This document shows, one piece after another, positions 16,445 to 24,601 of a stretch of DNA of 64,000 nt (positions are counted from its first letter, which is position 1; each line of letters opens with the position of its first letter). Under the pieces are notes generated by a model, which was not told the origin of the DNA, ran no database searches, and saw only the letters and a program-made list of their open reading frames with translations. The translations under genes and the position numbers were made by a program. Source of the stretch: Bradyrhizobium sp. CCBAU 53340 (lineage in GTDB: Bacteria; Pseudomonadota; Alphaproteobacteria; Rhizobiales; Xanthobacteraceae). The stretch lies in assembly GCF_015291645.1 (NCBI RefSeq), contig NZ_CP030055.1, positions 1,426,001 to 1,490,000 on the forward strand, in the 5' to 3' direction.

Positions 16445-16534
16445 CGTAGGGTGGGCAAAGCGGAGCGTGCCCACGCATTCTCGCGATCGAGAGAGATGGT
16501 GGGCACGGCGCTTCGCACCTTTGCCCACCCTACG
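16445..16534. repeat. 90-bp inverted repeat
   Basis: Ends are CGTAGGGTGGGCAAAG and its exact reverse complement, with an imperfectly paired middle that includes GTGCCCAC / GTGGGCAC. I recognise this as a common dispersed palindromic element in Bradyrhizobium intergenic DNA; miniature mobile-element origin is possible. Confidence 0.75.
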
Positions 16535-16554
16535 ACACCGTCAGCGTGGCACCA

Positions 16555-17703
16555 TCATCCCTTCAAAATCGCCAGTGCCAGCGCCTGCGCGCGCGGCACG
16601 ATGCTGTCGAGCTCGAGATATTCCTCCGGCGAATGCGCGAGCCCGCCGACCGGCCCGACGCCGCAGATGGTCGGCGTCCCCACCGCGGCGGTGAAGCCGG
16701 AATCGGCGCAGCCGCCGGAGAACTCGCCCTGCAGCGTGGTGAGGCCGGCCTGCCTGGCGGCGGCCTGATATCCTTCGAACAGCGCCTTCGAGCTCTCGCT
16801 CTGCACCACAGGCACGAACTCGCCCTTGATGGTCAGCGTCGCGCTGGTGCCGGGCACATAGGGCGTTGCGATGATGCGCTCGATTTCGGCCATGACAGTG
16901 GCGCGATCCCTGGGATCGACATAGCGCATGTCGATCTGGCCCTCGGCGTAAGGCGCCGTCGTGTTGACCGACTGGCCGCCCGAGATCAGGCCGACATTGA
17001 GCGTGATGCCCTTGGTGAGGTCGGTCAGCGCGTGGATCTGGATGATCTTGTGCGCGAGCTCGCCGATCGCGCTGATACCGGCGGCGAAGTTGGCGCCGGA
17101 ATGCGCGGCCTTCCCGGTAATGGCCATATGCATGAAGATGCCGCCCTTGCGGCTGGTGACGACATTGCCCGTGGGGCGGCCCGGCTCGGAATTGAACACG
17201 GCGCGCGCCGAGCGGCCCTCGCGCTCGATCACCGGCCGCGACGAAGGCGAGCCGATCTCCTCGTCCGAGGTGATCAGCAGCTTGATCGGATGCGAGTTGC
17301 CGCCGAATTTGTGGAAGGCGGTGGCGACGAAGATGTTCATGACGACGCCGGCCTTCATGTCGGCGACGCCGGGTCCGTAGGCGCGGTTGTCGCGAATCGT
17401 GAACGGGCGCTTCCCGGCCTCGCCCTTGCCGAACACGGTGTCGCGATGCCCCATCAACAGCACCGGCTTTTCGTTGCTGCCGGGCTTGGCCACGTCGGCG
17501 TGGATCGCATCGCCAAAGGTGTCATTGGCCTCGCGCCGGAACGGAATTCCATGCTCGGCAAAATGCCGCTCGAACCGCGCACCGACCGCGTCGACGCCCG
17601 CTTTGTCATAGGACCCGGAATCGATGTTCACGACGTCGCGCAACAGATCGATCATCGCCTGCCGCTGCGACGCCAGCCAGTCCGTGATTTGAGCTTCCGA
17701 CAT
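16555..17703 (-). CDS. M20 family metallopeptidase (glutamate carboxypeptidase-like)
   Basis: 382-residue zinc peptidase or deacylase resembling carboxypeptidase G2. Metal and active-site segments: GHRDTVF, YGPGVADMKAG (bridging Asp), TSDEEIGS (Glu-Glu), FNSEPGR and a late GGLAHSPEEY with the last His. A dimerisation domain lies between about 190 and 300. Start at 17703 (MSEAQITDW) is preferred over upstream frames because conservation-like character begins there. Likely substrates are N-acyl glutamates, folates or similar; undetermined. Confidence 0.85.
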   Translation of the reverse strand: MSEAQITDWLASQRQAMIDLLRDVVNIDSGSYDKAGVDAVGARFERHFAEHGIPFRREANDTFGDAIHADVAKPGSNEKPVLLMGHRDTVFGKGEAGKRPFTIRDNRAYGPGVADMKAGVVMNIFVATAFHKFGGNSHPIKLLITSDEEIGSPSSRPVIEREGRSARAVFNSEPGRPTGNVVTSRKGGIFMHMAITGKAAHSGANFAAGISAIGELAHKIIQIHALTDLTKGITLNVGLISGGQSVNTTAPYAEGQIDMRYVDPRDRATVMAEIERIIATPYVPGTSATLTIKGEFVPVVQSESSKALFEGYQAAARQAGLTTLQGEFSGGCADSGFTAAVGTPTICGVGPVGGLAHSPEEYLELDSIVPRAQALALAILKG

Positions 17704-17792
17704 AAGGTTCCTCGCGTGGTTCTCGCGACCGTTATAGGGCCTGGCGTCGCGGCGACCTAGTCGCCGGATGCGGTGCGGCCATGTGTTCGCTC

Positions 17793-17837
17793 TGTCACCC
17801 TGAGGTGCCCGCGAAGCGGGCCTCGAAGGGCGACGGG
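17793..17837. repeat. Dispersed palindromic repeat
   Basis: CTGAGGT, then a perfect GCCCGC-GAA-GCGGGC hairpin, then CTCGAAGG. It is related to the element at 53183-53252, which shares the CCTTCGAGGC and CTCAGG-TGAC ends. Confidence 0.6.
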
Positions 17838-17855
17838 TCTGGCACTGGCGCGCAT

Positions 17856-17885
17856 GAAAAATGCCCGGGACCAAGCCCGGGCATT
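17856..17885 (-). terminator. Rho-independent terminator of the fliF-flbD operon
   Basis: Read on the minus strand: AATGCCCGGG, loop, CCCGGGCATT and T-run, 10-bp perfect stem, 27 bases after the flbD stop. Confidence 0.8.
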
Positions 17886-17911
17886 CACATCGTCAACAGT
17901 AGCCAGAAGCC

Positions 17912-19291
17912 CTACGCCCCCATCATCCGCGGATATTCACCCGGCGTGCCCGCCGGTGTGATCGGGATGCCGCCGTCGGCATATTCGTTGAGCTTGTTGC
18001 GCAGCGTGCGGATCGAGATGCCGAGGATGTTGGCGGCATGGGTCCGGTTGCCGAGGCAGTGCTTGAGCGTCTCCAGGATCAGGTCCCGCTCGACATCGGC
18101 GACGGTGCGCCCGACGAGTGCGCGCGTCACCTGCTCGGCGGCCATGGTGGCGTGCGCCACGGCCGGTGGGGTCTTGGCAAGGTCGAGGCGGTCGCCGTCG
18201 GGGGTGAGGATCGCATCGGGGCCGATCTCGTCGCCCTGCGCCATCAGCACCGCGCGGTGCATGGTGTTTTCGAGCTCGCGGACGTTGCCCTGCCAGCGGT
18301 TGGCGGACAGCACGCGTTTGGCTTCGGCCGAGATGGGACGCAGCGGCACGCCGTTGGCCTCGGCATATTTCTTCACGAAATGCTGGGCGAGCTCCATGAT
18401 GTCGGCGGGACGCTCGCGCAGCGGCGGAATCTTCAAATTCACGACGTTGAGGCGGAACAGCAGGTCCTCGCGGAAGGTGCCTTCGCGCACGGCATCCGCC
18501 AGGTTGCGGTTCGAGGTCGCGATGATGCGGATGTCAACCGGCACCGGCTTGGTGCCGCCGACGCGATCGATCACGCGCTCCTGGATGGCGCGCAGCAGTT
18601 TCGATTGCAGACGGACGTCCATCTCGGAGATTTCGTCCAGCAGCAGCGTGCCGCCGGTCGCCTCCTCGAACTTGCCGATGCGGCGGGCGACCGCGCCGGT
18701 GAAGGCGCCCTTCTCATGGCCGAACAGCTCGGATTCCAGGAGATGCTCGGGGATCGCGGCGCAGTTGATCGAGATGAACGGACGCTTGGCGCGGGCCGAG
18801 CGAGTGTGGACGTAGCGCGCCAGCACCTCCTTGCCCGTGCCGGATTCGCCGGTGATCATCACCGAGGCATCCGAGCCTGCGATCTGCTGGGCGAGCTTGA
18901 TGACGCGCGCCATGGCGTCGTCGCGATAGACCAGCTCGCGGGAATCGTTGGCGACGGCGGCCAGCACCGCGGCGATCAGCTCCGGCTCCGGCGGCAGCGG
19001 GATGTATTCCTTGGCGCCGGCGTGGATCGCGGCGACCGCGGCGCGAGCGTCGTTGGTAATGCCGCAGGCGACGATCGGGGCGTGGATGTGCTCGGCCTCG
19101 AGCCGCATCACGAGGTCGCGGATGTCGAGGGCGACGTCGACCAGCAGGAGGTCGGCGCCCTTGCCGCCGCGCAGCACGCGCATCGCCTGCTCGTGATCCT
19201 CGGCATGGGTCACGGTGGCGCCGTTGTCCATCGCGATCTTGGTAGCGGTGGTGAGCTGGCCCTTCAATGTGCCAACGATGAGAAGCCGCAT
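17912..19291 (-). CDS. flbD: FlbD, sigma-54-dependent flagellar regulator
   Basis: NtrC-family activator (459 residues) that switches on later flagellar genes. N-terminal receiver-like domain (1-115) with Asp52 in LLLVDVALD; AAA+ domain with Walker A GESGTGKE (148-155), GAFTGA sigma-54 contact loop (195-200) and Walker B GGTLLLDEIS; C-terminal Fis-type helix-turn-helix NRTHAANILGISIRTLRNKL. Receiver motifs are degenerate, as in Caulobacter FlbD, which is regulated by FliX. Last gene of the fliF-fliG-fliH-fliN-flbD unit, 54 bases after fliN. Confidence 0.93.
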   Translation of the reverse strand: MRLLIVGTLKGQLTTATKIAMDNGATVTHAEDHEQAMRVLRGGKGADLLLVDVALDIRDLVMRLEAEHIHAPIVACGITNDARAAVAAIHAGAKEYIPLPPEPELIAAVLAAVANDSRELVYRDDAMARVIKLAQQIAGSDASVMITGESGTGKEVLARYVHTRSARAKRPFISINCAAIPEHLLESELFGHEKGAFTGAVARRIGKFEEATGGTLLLDEISEMDVRLQSKLLRAIQERVIDRVGGTKPVPVDIRIIATSNRNLADAVREGTFREDLLFRLNVVNLKIPPLRERPADIMELAQHFVKKYAEANGVPLRPISAEAKRVLSANRWQGNVRELENTMHRAVLMAQGDEIGPDAILTPDGDRLDLAKTPPAVAHATMAAEQVTRALVGRTVADVERDLILETLKHCLGNRTHAANILGISIRTLRNKLNEYADGGIPITPAGTPGEYPRMMGA

Positions 19292-19345
19292 GTCAGTCTC
19301 CTGTCCGTCTGTTTGCGCTGGCGCGCATCATTCTCCAAGCGAGCG

Positions 19346-19696
19346 CTAGCCGCGTTCCGTCTTGATGATTTCCGTCATGGTCACGCCGAGCTTGTCCTCG
19401 ACCAGGACGACCTCGCCGCGGGCGACCAGCTTGTTGTTGACATAGATGTCGATGGCCTCGCCGACGCGGCGGTCGAGCTCGAGCACGGTGCCGGGTCCGA
19501 GCTTCAAGAGCTCGCCGACATCCATCTTGGACCGGCCGAGCACCGCCGACACCTGCACCGGCACGTCGAAGACGGCCTCGAGGTCGGCGGCAACGCGCGC
19601 GGCATATTCGTCCTCGTTGTAGCCGACATCGGTGCCGCCGGGCGGCAGCGGGCCGTTGAGGTCGGGCAGCGGGACCTGTCCGTCGGTGTCGCTCAT
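19346..19696 (-). CDS. fliN: Flagellar motor switch protein FliN
   Basis: C-ring component, 116 residues. The C-terminal SpoA domain is clear: VPVQVSAVLGRSKMDVGELLKLGPGTVLELDRRVGEAIDIYVN then GEVVLVEDKLGVTMTEI. The acidic, Pro-rich first 35 residues are variable. Three bases separate it from fliH, so they are translated together. Confidence 0.95.
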   Translation of the reverse strand: MSDTDGQVPLPDLNGPLPPGGTDVGYNEDEYAARVAADLEAVFDVPVQVSAVLGRSKMDVGELLKLGPGTVLELDRRVGEAIDIYVNNKLVARGEVVLVEDKLGVTMTEIIKTERG

Positions 19697-19699
19697 GGC

Positions 19700-20320
19700 T
19701 TAGTTCCCCTTGCGGGACGCGATATAGCGTCCGACCATGTCGTCGATTTTGGCCGCGATGGCGCTGCGCTCCAGCACGACGCCGCCATCGGCCCACTCGA
19801 TCCGGCAATCGCCGGTGGCAATTTCGGGCTCGGCCAGGATCACCAGTCGCCCCTCGAAGCCGCTCTGCTTGGCGAGCCGCTCGATCTTCTCGCGGGCGCT
19901 CTCGTAGAGCGAATCGTTGATGCGGACGACGAGATGCGGCGTCGCGACCAGGTGCGAGAAGCAATCCTTGACCAGCGCCATGATCTCGCCGAGCGGCTCG
20001 GCAGCGACCAGATCGGCGCACAGCTTTCGCGCCACCGCGACGGCGACGTCGACCGCTTCGGTCTCCATCTTGCTCTCGATGTTGCCGATGCCCGCGGCAA
20101 TGCCCCGGATCGCGATGTTGATCTCTTCCATGGCGAGCGCGACGCGGCGGTCGCTCTCGGCCTTGGCCTCGTGCTGGCCCGCGGCAAAGCCGTCCTGATA
20201 GGCGCGCGCTTCGGCCTCCGCGACCTTCTGCGCGATCTCGGCCGCGGTCGCGGCCTTCTCGCGCGTCCGGTCGGGTGCGGCGAAGTCGGTATCGAACAGG
20301 AATTTGGCCGGAGCGCCCAT
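19700..20320 (-). CDS. fliH: Flagellar assembly protein FliH
   Basis: Peripheral regulator of the export ATPase FliI, 206 residues. Long charged helix at about 25-75 (possible coiled coil), then a V-ATPase E-subunit-like C-terminal domain with VAVARKLCADLVA, LVVRINDSLYESA and GDCRIEWADGGVV. The ATG shares a base with the fliG TGA. Confidence 0.9.
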   Translation of the reverse strand: MGAPAKFLFDTDFAAPDRTREKAATAAEIAQKVAEAEARAYQDGFAAGQHEAKAESDRRVALAMEEINIAIRGIAAGIGNIESKMETEAVDVAVAVARKLCADLVAAEPLGEIMALVKDCFSHLVATPHLVVRINDSLYESAREKIERLAKQSGFEGRLVILAEPEIATGDCRIEWADGGVVLERSAIAAKIDDMVGRYIASRKGN

Positions 20321-21417
20321 CAGTACACCAGTTCGTCGTCAGCGCGGTTCTTGGTCAGCATGATCTCGCCCTTGGCGGCGAGGTCCTTGGCGAGGTTGAC
20401 CAGCAGAGCCTGGGCCTCGTCGACATCGCGCAGCCGCACCGGACCCATCGCCGCCATGTCGTCCTGCAGCATTTTTGCGGCGCGCGAGGACATGTTGCCG
20501 AAGAAGAAGTTGCGGACGTCCTCGTTGGCACTCTTCAGCGCCACGCCGAGCTTGTCCTTGTCGACGTTGCGCATCAAGGTCTGGGCCGAGCCGGAGTCGA
20601 GCTTGACGAGGTCGTCGAAGGTGAACATCAGCGCCTTGATGCGCTCGGCCGATTCCCGGTTGTCTTCTTCGAGCGAGGTGATGAAGCGGGTTTCGGTCTG
20701 GCGGTCGAAGTTGTTGAAGATTTCCGCCATCACCTCGTGGGCGTCGCGGCGGCGGGTCTGCGACAGGTTCGACATGAATTCGGTGCGCAGCGTCTTCTCC
20801 ACGCTCTCGATCACCTCCTTCTGCACGGCTTCCATCTTCAGCATGCGGTTGACGACGTCGAGCGCGAGATCTTCGGGGAAGATGCCGAGCACGCGTGCGG
20901 CATGTTCCGGCTTCAGCTTCGACAGCACCACGGCGATGGTCTGCGGATATTCGTTCTTGAGGTAGTTGGCGAGGACCTCTTCCTGCACGTTGGAGAGTTT
21001 TTCCCACATGTTGCGCCCCGCGGGGCCGCGGATCTCGTCCATGATGCCGTTGACGCGCTCCGGCGGCAGGTACTGCTGGAGCAGGCGTTCGGTGGCGTCG
21101 AAATTGCCCATCAGCGCGCCCGAGGCGGACATGCGCGAGACGAATTCGAGCAGCATGTCCTCGACGGTGTCGACCTCGACGGTGCCGAGGGTGGACATTT
21201 CCAGCGAGAGCTGACGCACCTCGTCGTCGTCGAGCAGGCCCCAGATCTTGCCGCCATACTGCTCGCCGAGTGCCAGCATCAGGATCGCGGCGCGGCGCGG
21301 GCCGGTCAGTTGCTCGGTGCCCCTCCCATCCTTGGACCGGTTGCCGGCGCGCTGGCCGAGCGTCGAGATCACGCTGGTGATGTCGTTCGAGTTGGCGTTT
21401 TGCAGGGAAGCGGCCAT
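20320..21417 (-). CDS. fliG: Flagellar motor switch protein FliG
   Basis: C-ring protein generating torque with the stator, 365 residues. Middle-domain motif [19 protein letters not shown] (the EHPQ site with Tyr for His) and the C-terminal [10 protein letters not shown]...LGVALKS...[11 protein letters not shown] torque helix with charged residues are present. Fourteen bases after fliF. Confidence 0.97.
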   Translation of the reverse strand: MAASLQNANSNDITSVISTLGQRAGNRSKDGRGTEQLTGPRRAAILMLALGEQYGGKIWGLLDDDEVRQLSLEMSTLGTVEVDTVEDMLLEFVSRMSASGALMGNFDATERLLQQYLPPERVNGIMDEIRGPAGRNMWEKLSNVQEEVLANYLKNEYPQTIAVVLSKLKPEHAARVLGIFPEDLALDVVNRMLKMEAVQKEVIESVEKTLRTEFMSNLSQTRRRDAHEVMAEIFNNFDRQTETRFITSLEEDNRESAERIKALMFTFDDLVKLDSGSAQTLMRNVDKDKLGVALKSANEDVRNFFFGNMSSRAAKMLQDDMAAMGPVRLRDVDEAQALLVNLAKDLAAKGEIMLTKNRADDELVY

Positions 21418-21431
21418 GTCAGTTCACTCGA

Positions 21432-23045
21432 TCATTTCGTGGGTTCGGTCAGCCACTGACGGATGATGGCGACGGTTTCGTTGGGGTTGCGCTCGGCGAG
21501 CTCGCCGACGCGATGAACGGATTGGGCGTGGACCTGGCCCTGGATGGTGGCGACGTCGATTGCGCTGGCGGCGCCGCTTGGCAAGAGCGCCTGGCCGCCG
21601 GCCGGCGCGGCCTCTTCGGAAGCCGCAGGGCCGGCGAGGACGCCGCTGATGGCGGCTGCGACTTCGTCAGAGGCGAGAATGCGCTTCACCAGCGGGCGGA
21701 TCACCATGAACATGACGACCAGGCCGAGCAGCATCATCACGCCGAGCTCGACGAAATACATGATGTCGTCCTTGGTGAACTGCAGCGAGCCAAGAAAGCC
21801 GGAGGGCTCGGTGATCGGGGCGGTGGAGGGCGCGTCGGCGAAGCGCAGATTGACGACCTCGACCTGGTCGCCGCGCTTCTGGTCGAAGCCGATTGCCGAG
21901 CGCACCAGGGTGGCGATGCGATCGAGCTGTTCCTTGCTGCGGTCGGTGTAGGCGAGCTCGCCCTTGTCGTTCTTGGTGTAGATGCCGTCGACCAGCACCG
22001 CGACCGAGATGCGGTTGACCCGGCCGGCCTCGGTCACCTCGGTCTTGGTGGTGCGGGAGATCTCGTAATTGTTGGTCTCTTCGGTCTTCTTGCTCTGGTC
22101 CTTCGCCGGCAGGCCGTTGTTCTGCTGGTTGCCGGGCAGCTCGTTGTTGACCGTGACCTGACCGTTGTTGTCGGTGGTGAGGCTGCTCTCTTCCCGGGTC
22201 TGGGTCGAACGCAGCACGCGACCTTCGGGATCGAACTTGTCCGAGGTCTGGGTGATCTTGTTGAAGTCGAAATCGGCGGAGAGCTGGACGCGGGCGCGGC
22301 CGGAGCCGACCACGGAGGAGACGATGTCCTCGACCTCCTTGCGCAGCCGCTTTTCGAAGGCGATGCGCCGGTCGTCGCCTGCGGCCTGCTCCGGATCGGT
22401 CTGGGCGCCGTCGGCGAGCAGCTGGCCGGCCTCATCCACGATCGAGACGCGCTGCGGCTTCAGCCCGTTGACCGCGGAGGCGACGAGGTGGCGGATGGCG
22501 CGGATCTGCTGGGCTTCGAGCGAGCCGCGGACCCGCACCACGATCGAGGCCGACGGCTCCGGCGCCTCGCGCGCGAACAGCGGGCGCTCGGGCAGCACGA
22601 GATGGACGCGGGCGGCCTGGATCCGGTCGATGGCGCGGATGGTGCGGGCGAGCTCGCCCTCCAGCGCGCGCAAGTGATTGATGTTCTGGACGAAAGAGGT
22701 GGTGCCGAGTGCGTCCGACTTGTCGAAGACCTCGTAGCCGACGCCGCCGCCCTTGGGCAGGCCGCCTTCGGCGAGCTTCATCCGCAAGCGGGTGACCTTG
22801 TCCTTCGGCACCATGATGATGGAGCCTTCATTGCGCAGCTCGAACTGGATGCCTTGGCGTTCCAGATCCTTGATAATGCTGGAGGAATCTTCGACGCTGA
22901 GGTCGGTGAACAGCGTCGTCATTTGCGGCGTGGTGACCCGCATGATGACGAAGGCAAAGAAGCCGATGAGCGCGGCGGTGACCGCGATCATCGCCCCGAA
23001 GCGGGCGGCGCCGATACCTTTTAAAAAGTCCGCAAGACCTTGCAA
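21432..23045 (-). CDS. fliF: Flagellar MS-ring protein FliF
   Basis: Basal-body MS-ring protein of 537 residues. N-terminal membrane segment (about 16-38), ring-building domains, a Ser/Asn/Thr-rich loop, a second membrane segment (VELGVMMLLGLVVMFMVI) and a FliG-binding tail NPNETVAIIRQWLTE. First gene of its operon. A CtrA-like TTAA-N6-TTAA lies 81 bases upstream. Confidence 0.97.
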   Translation of the reverse strand: MQGLADFLKGIGAARFGAMIAVTAALIGFFAFVIMRVTTPQMTTLFTDLSVEDSSSIIKDLERQGIQFELRNEGSIIMVPKDKVTRLRMKLAEGGLPKGGGVGYEVFDKSDALGTTSFVQNINHLRALEGELARTIRAIDRIQAARVHLVLPERPLFAREAPEPSASIVVRVRGSLEAQQIRAIRHLVASAVNGLKPQRVSIVDEAGQLLADGAQTDPEQAAGDDRRIAFEKRLRKEVEDIVSSVVGSGRARVQLSADFDFNKITQTSDKFDPEGRVLRSTQTREESSLTTDNNGQVTVNNELPGNQQNNGLPAKDQSKKTEETNNYEISRTTKTEVTEAGRVNRISVAVLVDGIYTKNDKGELAYTDRSKEQLDRIATLVRSAIGFDQKRGDQVEVVNLRFADAPSTAPITEPSGFLGSLQFTKDDIMYFVELGVMMLLGLVVMFMVIRPLVKRILASDEVAAAISGVLAGPAASEEAAPAGGQALLPSGAASAIDVATIQGQVHAQSVHRVGELAERNPNETVAIIRQWLTEPTK

Positions 23046-23125
23046 GTAACCGCCTCGACAGATTCGGCCCGCATTTCAGGACGGCCGAGTGGGCAATTAT
23101 TGCCTAGGTGATGGTTTCGATATGG

Positions 23126-23139
23126 TTAACGAAGGTTAA
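23126..23139 (-). promoter_or_regulatory. CtrA-like site upstream of fliF
   Basis: TTAA-CGAAGG-TTAA. The CtrA consensus is TTAA-N7-TTAA, and six-base spacers are tolerated in some sites. Position and gene fit early flagellar control by CtrA in alphaproteobacteria. Confidence 0.5.
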
Positions 23140-23167
23140 GAGCTCGGACAAAAGTAGCGACATGACA

Positions 23168-23198
23168 AAAATCGGCCTCGCGGGGCGGGGCCGATTTT
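23168..23198 (-). terminator. Rho-independent terminator of sciP
   Basis: Ten-bp stem AAAATCGGCC / GGCCGATTTT with GC loop; on the minus strand it is followed by further T. It lies between the sciP stop and the fliF promoter region. Confidence 0.75.
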
Positions 23199-23226
23199 CG
23201 TCAAAAGCAGCAGATTTCCGGATTGC

Positions 23227-23502
23227 TTACTGGCGATATTGCTGGATGCGGGTGGTGCGAAGACCCGCCAGACCATGCTGGTCAATGGAAAACTGCCAGG
23301 AGAGGAATTCGTCGACCGTCAGGGTATAACGGCTGCAGGCCTCCTCGAGGGAGAGAAGTCCACCGCGAACTGCGGCGACGACTTCGGCCTTGCGGCGGAT
23401 GACCCAGCGTTTGGTGCCGGGTGCGGGCAGATCTGCAATCGTCAGCGGACTGCCGTCCGGCCCGATGACGTATTTTACCCTCGGGCGATGGGGTTCTGTC
23501 AT
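23227..23502 (-). CDS. sciP: SciP, CtrA inhibitory protein (DUF1153)
   Basis: 91-residue helix-turn-helix protein. Strong family pattern: KYVIGPDGSPLTIADLPAPGTKRWVIRRKAEVVAAVRGGLLSLEEACSRY and a GLAGLRTTRIQQYRQ end. In Caulobacter SciP binds CtrA and blocks activation of flagellar and other promoters. The start at 23502 (MTEPHRPRV) is preferred to the upstream 23523. A TTAA-N7-CTAA sits 58 bases upstream, so it may itself be a CtrA target. Located beside fliF. Confidence 0.9.
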   Translation of the reverse strand: MTEPHRPRVKYVIGPDGSPLTIADLPAPGTKRWVIRRKAEVVAAVRGGLLSLEEACSRYTLTVDEFLSWQFSIDQHGLAGLRTTRIQQYRQ

Positions 23503-23559
23503 GGCGTACTCACAAACTCTCAACCACTGAACTCACGCCGTAACCCTACGCGTGGCGGC

Positions 23560-23574
23560 TTAAAAATCCGCTAA
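23560..23574 (-). promoter_or_regulatory. CtrA-like site upstream of sciP
   Basis: TTAA-AAATCCG-CTAA, one mismatch from TTAA-N7-TTAA, 58 bases before the sciP start. Confidence 0.4.
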
Positions 23575-23725
23575 GCCTAAGGCTTCAATACAATTCTCGT
23601 TGAATCCGGCTGGGACGAAAGCGGCCCGGCGGCTGAAAGCGCAATTTCAGCGAGCCGAGCGGGGTCTGCGTAAATACTTTGCTAAGGAATGAGGCGGGCG
23701 TTGACGTCGCGAGGGCCTCAATTGT

Positions 23726-23842
23726 CGTCCTGGCGAAAGTCAGGACCCATTACCCCAGGGAGTAGTTTGGCGAAGACTCGGGGTTACCTCTTCGCCTCAA
23801 ATGACGTTCGGTGGTTTTGGGTCCTGGCGTTCGCCAGGACGA
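23726..23842. repeat. 117-bp inverted repeat
   Basis: CGTCCTGGCGAAAGTCAGGA and its imperfect reverse complement GGGTCCTGGCGTTCGCCAGG frame a middle containing GGGAGTAGTTTGGCGAAGAC. I recognise this type as a dispersed element near many Bradyrhizobium genes. Downstream of flgD. Confidence 0.65.
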
Positions 23843-23874
23843 TACCGAGTAGGTCGCAGCGGAATCGCCCTCAA

Positions 23875-24588
23875 TCAATTGCTGCTGGTCGCCACAATGC
23901 TCTTCACCTGGCTCAGCGTGTAGCTGTTGCCGTCAATCGAGAGCAGCGGCGGCGATTGGGTCAGGTCGACCGACGACACCACGCCCTGCACCTGCGCTGC
24001 GATGCCGACATTGTTGCCCGCGACGTCTTTGCCGGTCGCCGTGATCGTGTACTTGCCATCAGGCCATTGCGTGCCGTCATTGCCCTGGCCGTTCCAGGTG
24101 AAGGGAACATCCGAGGCGGCGCCGGCGGTATATTTGCCGGTGAACACGGTCTGGCCGCTGGAATTGGCGATGGAGATGTCCACGGTCGCGTCGCTCGGCA
24201 CGTTGAGGTGCCAGGTCGCCGACGAGTTCTTCATGGTTGCGGTGGTGCCGTCGACCACAGCGGTCTTGCCGACGAACCCGAGCGCCTGGGTCGCCTGCGT
24301 GGTCTGCTGCAGGGTGACGAGCTGGGACAGCGAATCGTTGGTCTTGAGCTGCTGTTCGACGCCAGCGAACTGCACCAACTGCTGCGTGAACTGGTTGGTG
24401 TCGAGCGGATCGAGCGGGTTCTGGTTCTGTAGCTGCGTGGTCAGCAGCGTCAGGAAGGTCTGGAAGTTGCCGGCGAGCGTCGCGCCCGTGGACGAGCTCA
24501 GGCTCGAGCTTGACGAGGACGACGATGACGAGGTCGGCGTCGTACCGGAGACGACTGATGGCGCGGTGGCGGCATTCGTGGTGGTCAT
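23875..24588 (-). CDS. flgD: Flagellar hook-cap protein FlgD
   Basis: Hook assembly scaffold, 237 residues. N-terminal conserved FLTLLTTQLQNQNPLDPLDTNQFTQQLVQFAGVEQQL after a poly-Ser linker (about residues 20-33), then FlgD Ig-like and tudor-like domains (GKTAVVDGTTATMKN, FTWNGQGNDGTQWPDGKYT). Start 24588 (MTTTNAATAPS). Thirteen bases after fliK, same strand. Confidence 0.93.
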   Translation of the reverse strand: MTTTNAATAPSVVSGTTPTSSSSSSSSSSLSSSTGATLAGNFQTFLTLLTTQLQNQNPLDPLDTNQFTQQLVQFAGVEQQLKTNDSLSQLVTLQQTTQATQALGFVGKTAVVDGTTATMKNSSATWHLNVPSDATVDISIANSSGQTVFTGKYTAGAASDVPFTWNGQGNDGTQWPDGKYTITATGKDVAGNNVGIAAQVQGVVSSVDLTQSPPLLSIDGNSYTLSQVKSIVATSSN

Positions 24589-24601
24589 GGCCTGATACTC
24601 C

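Larger units (their letters stand above)
23503..23874. other. Region between sciP and flgD
   Basis: About 370 bases with no supported gene. Holds the CtrA-like sciP site (23560-23574) and a 117-bp inverted repeat (23726-23842). Confidence 0.6.
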
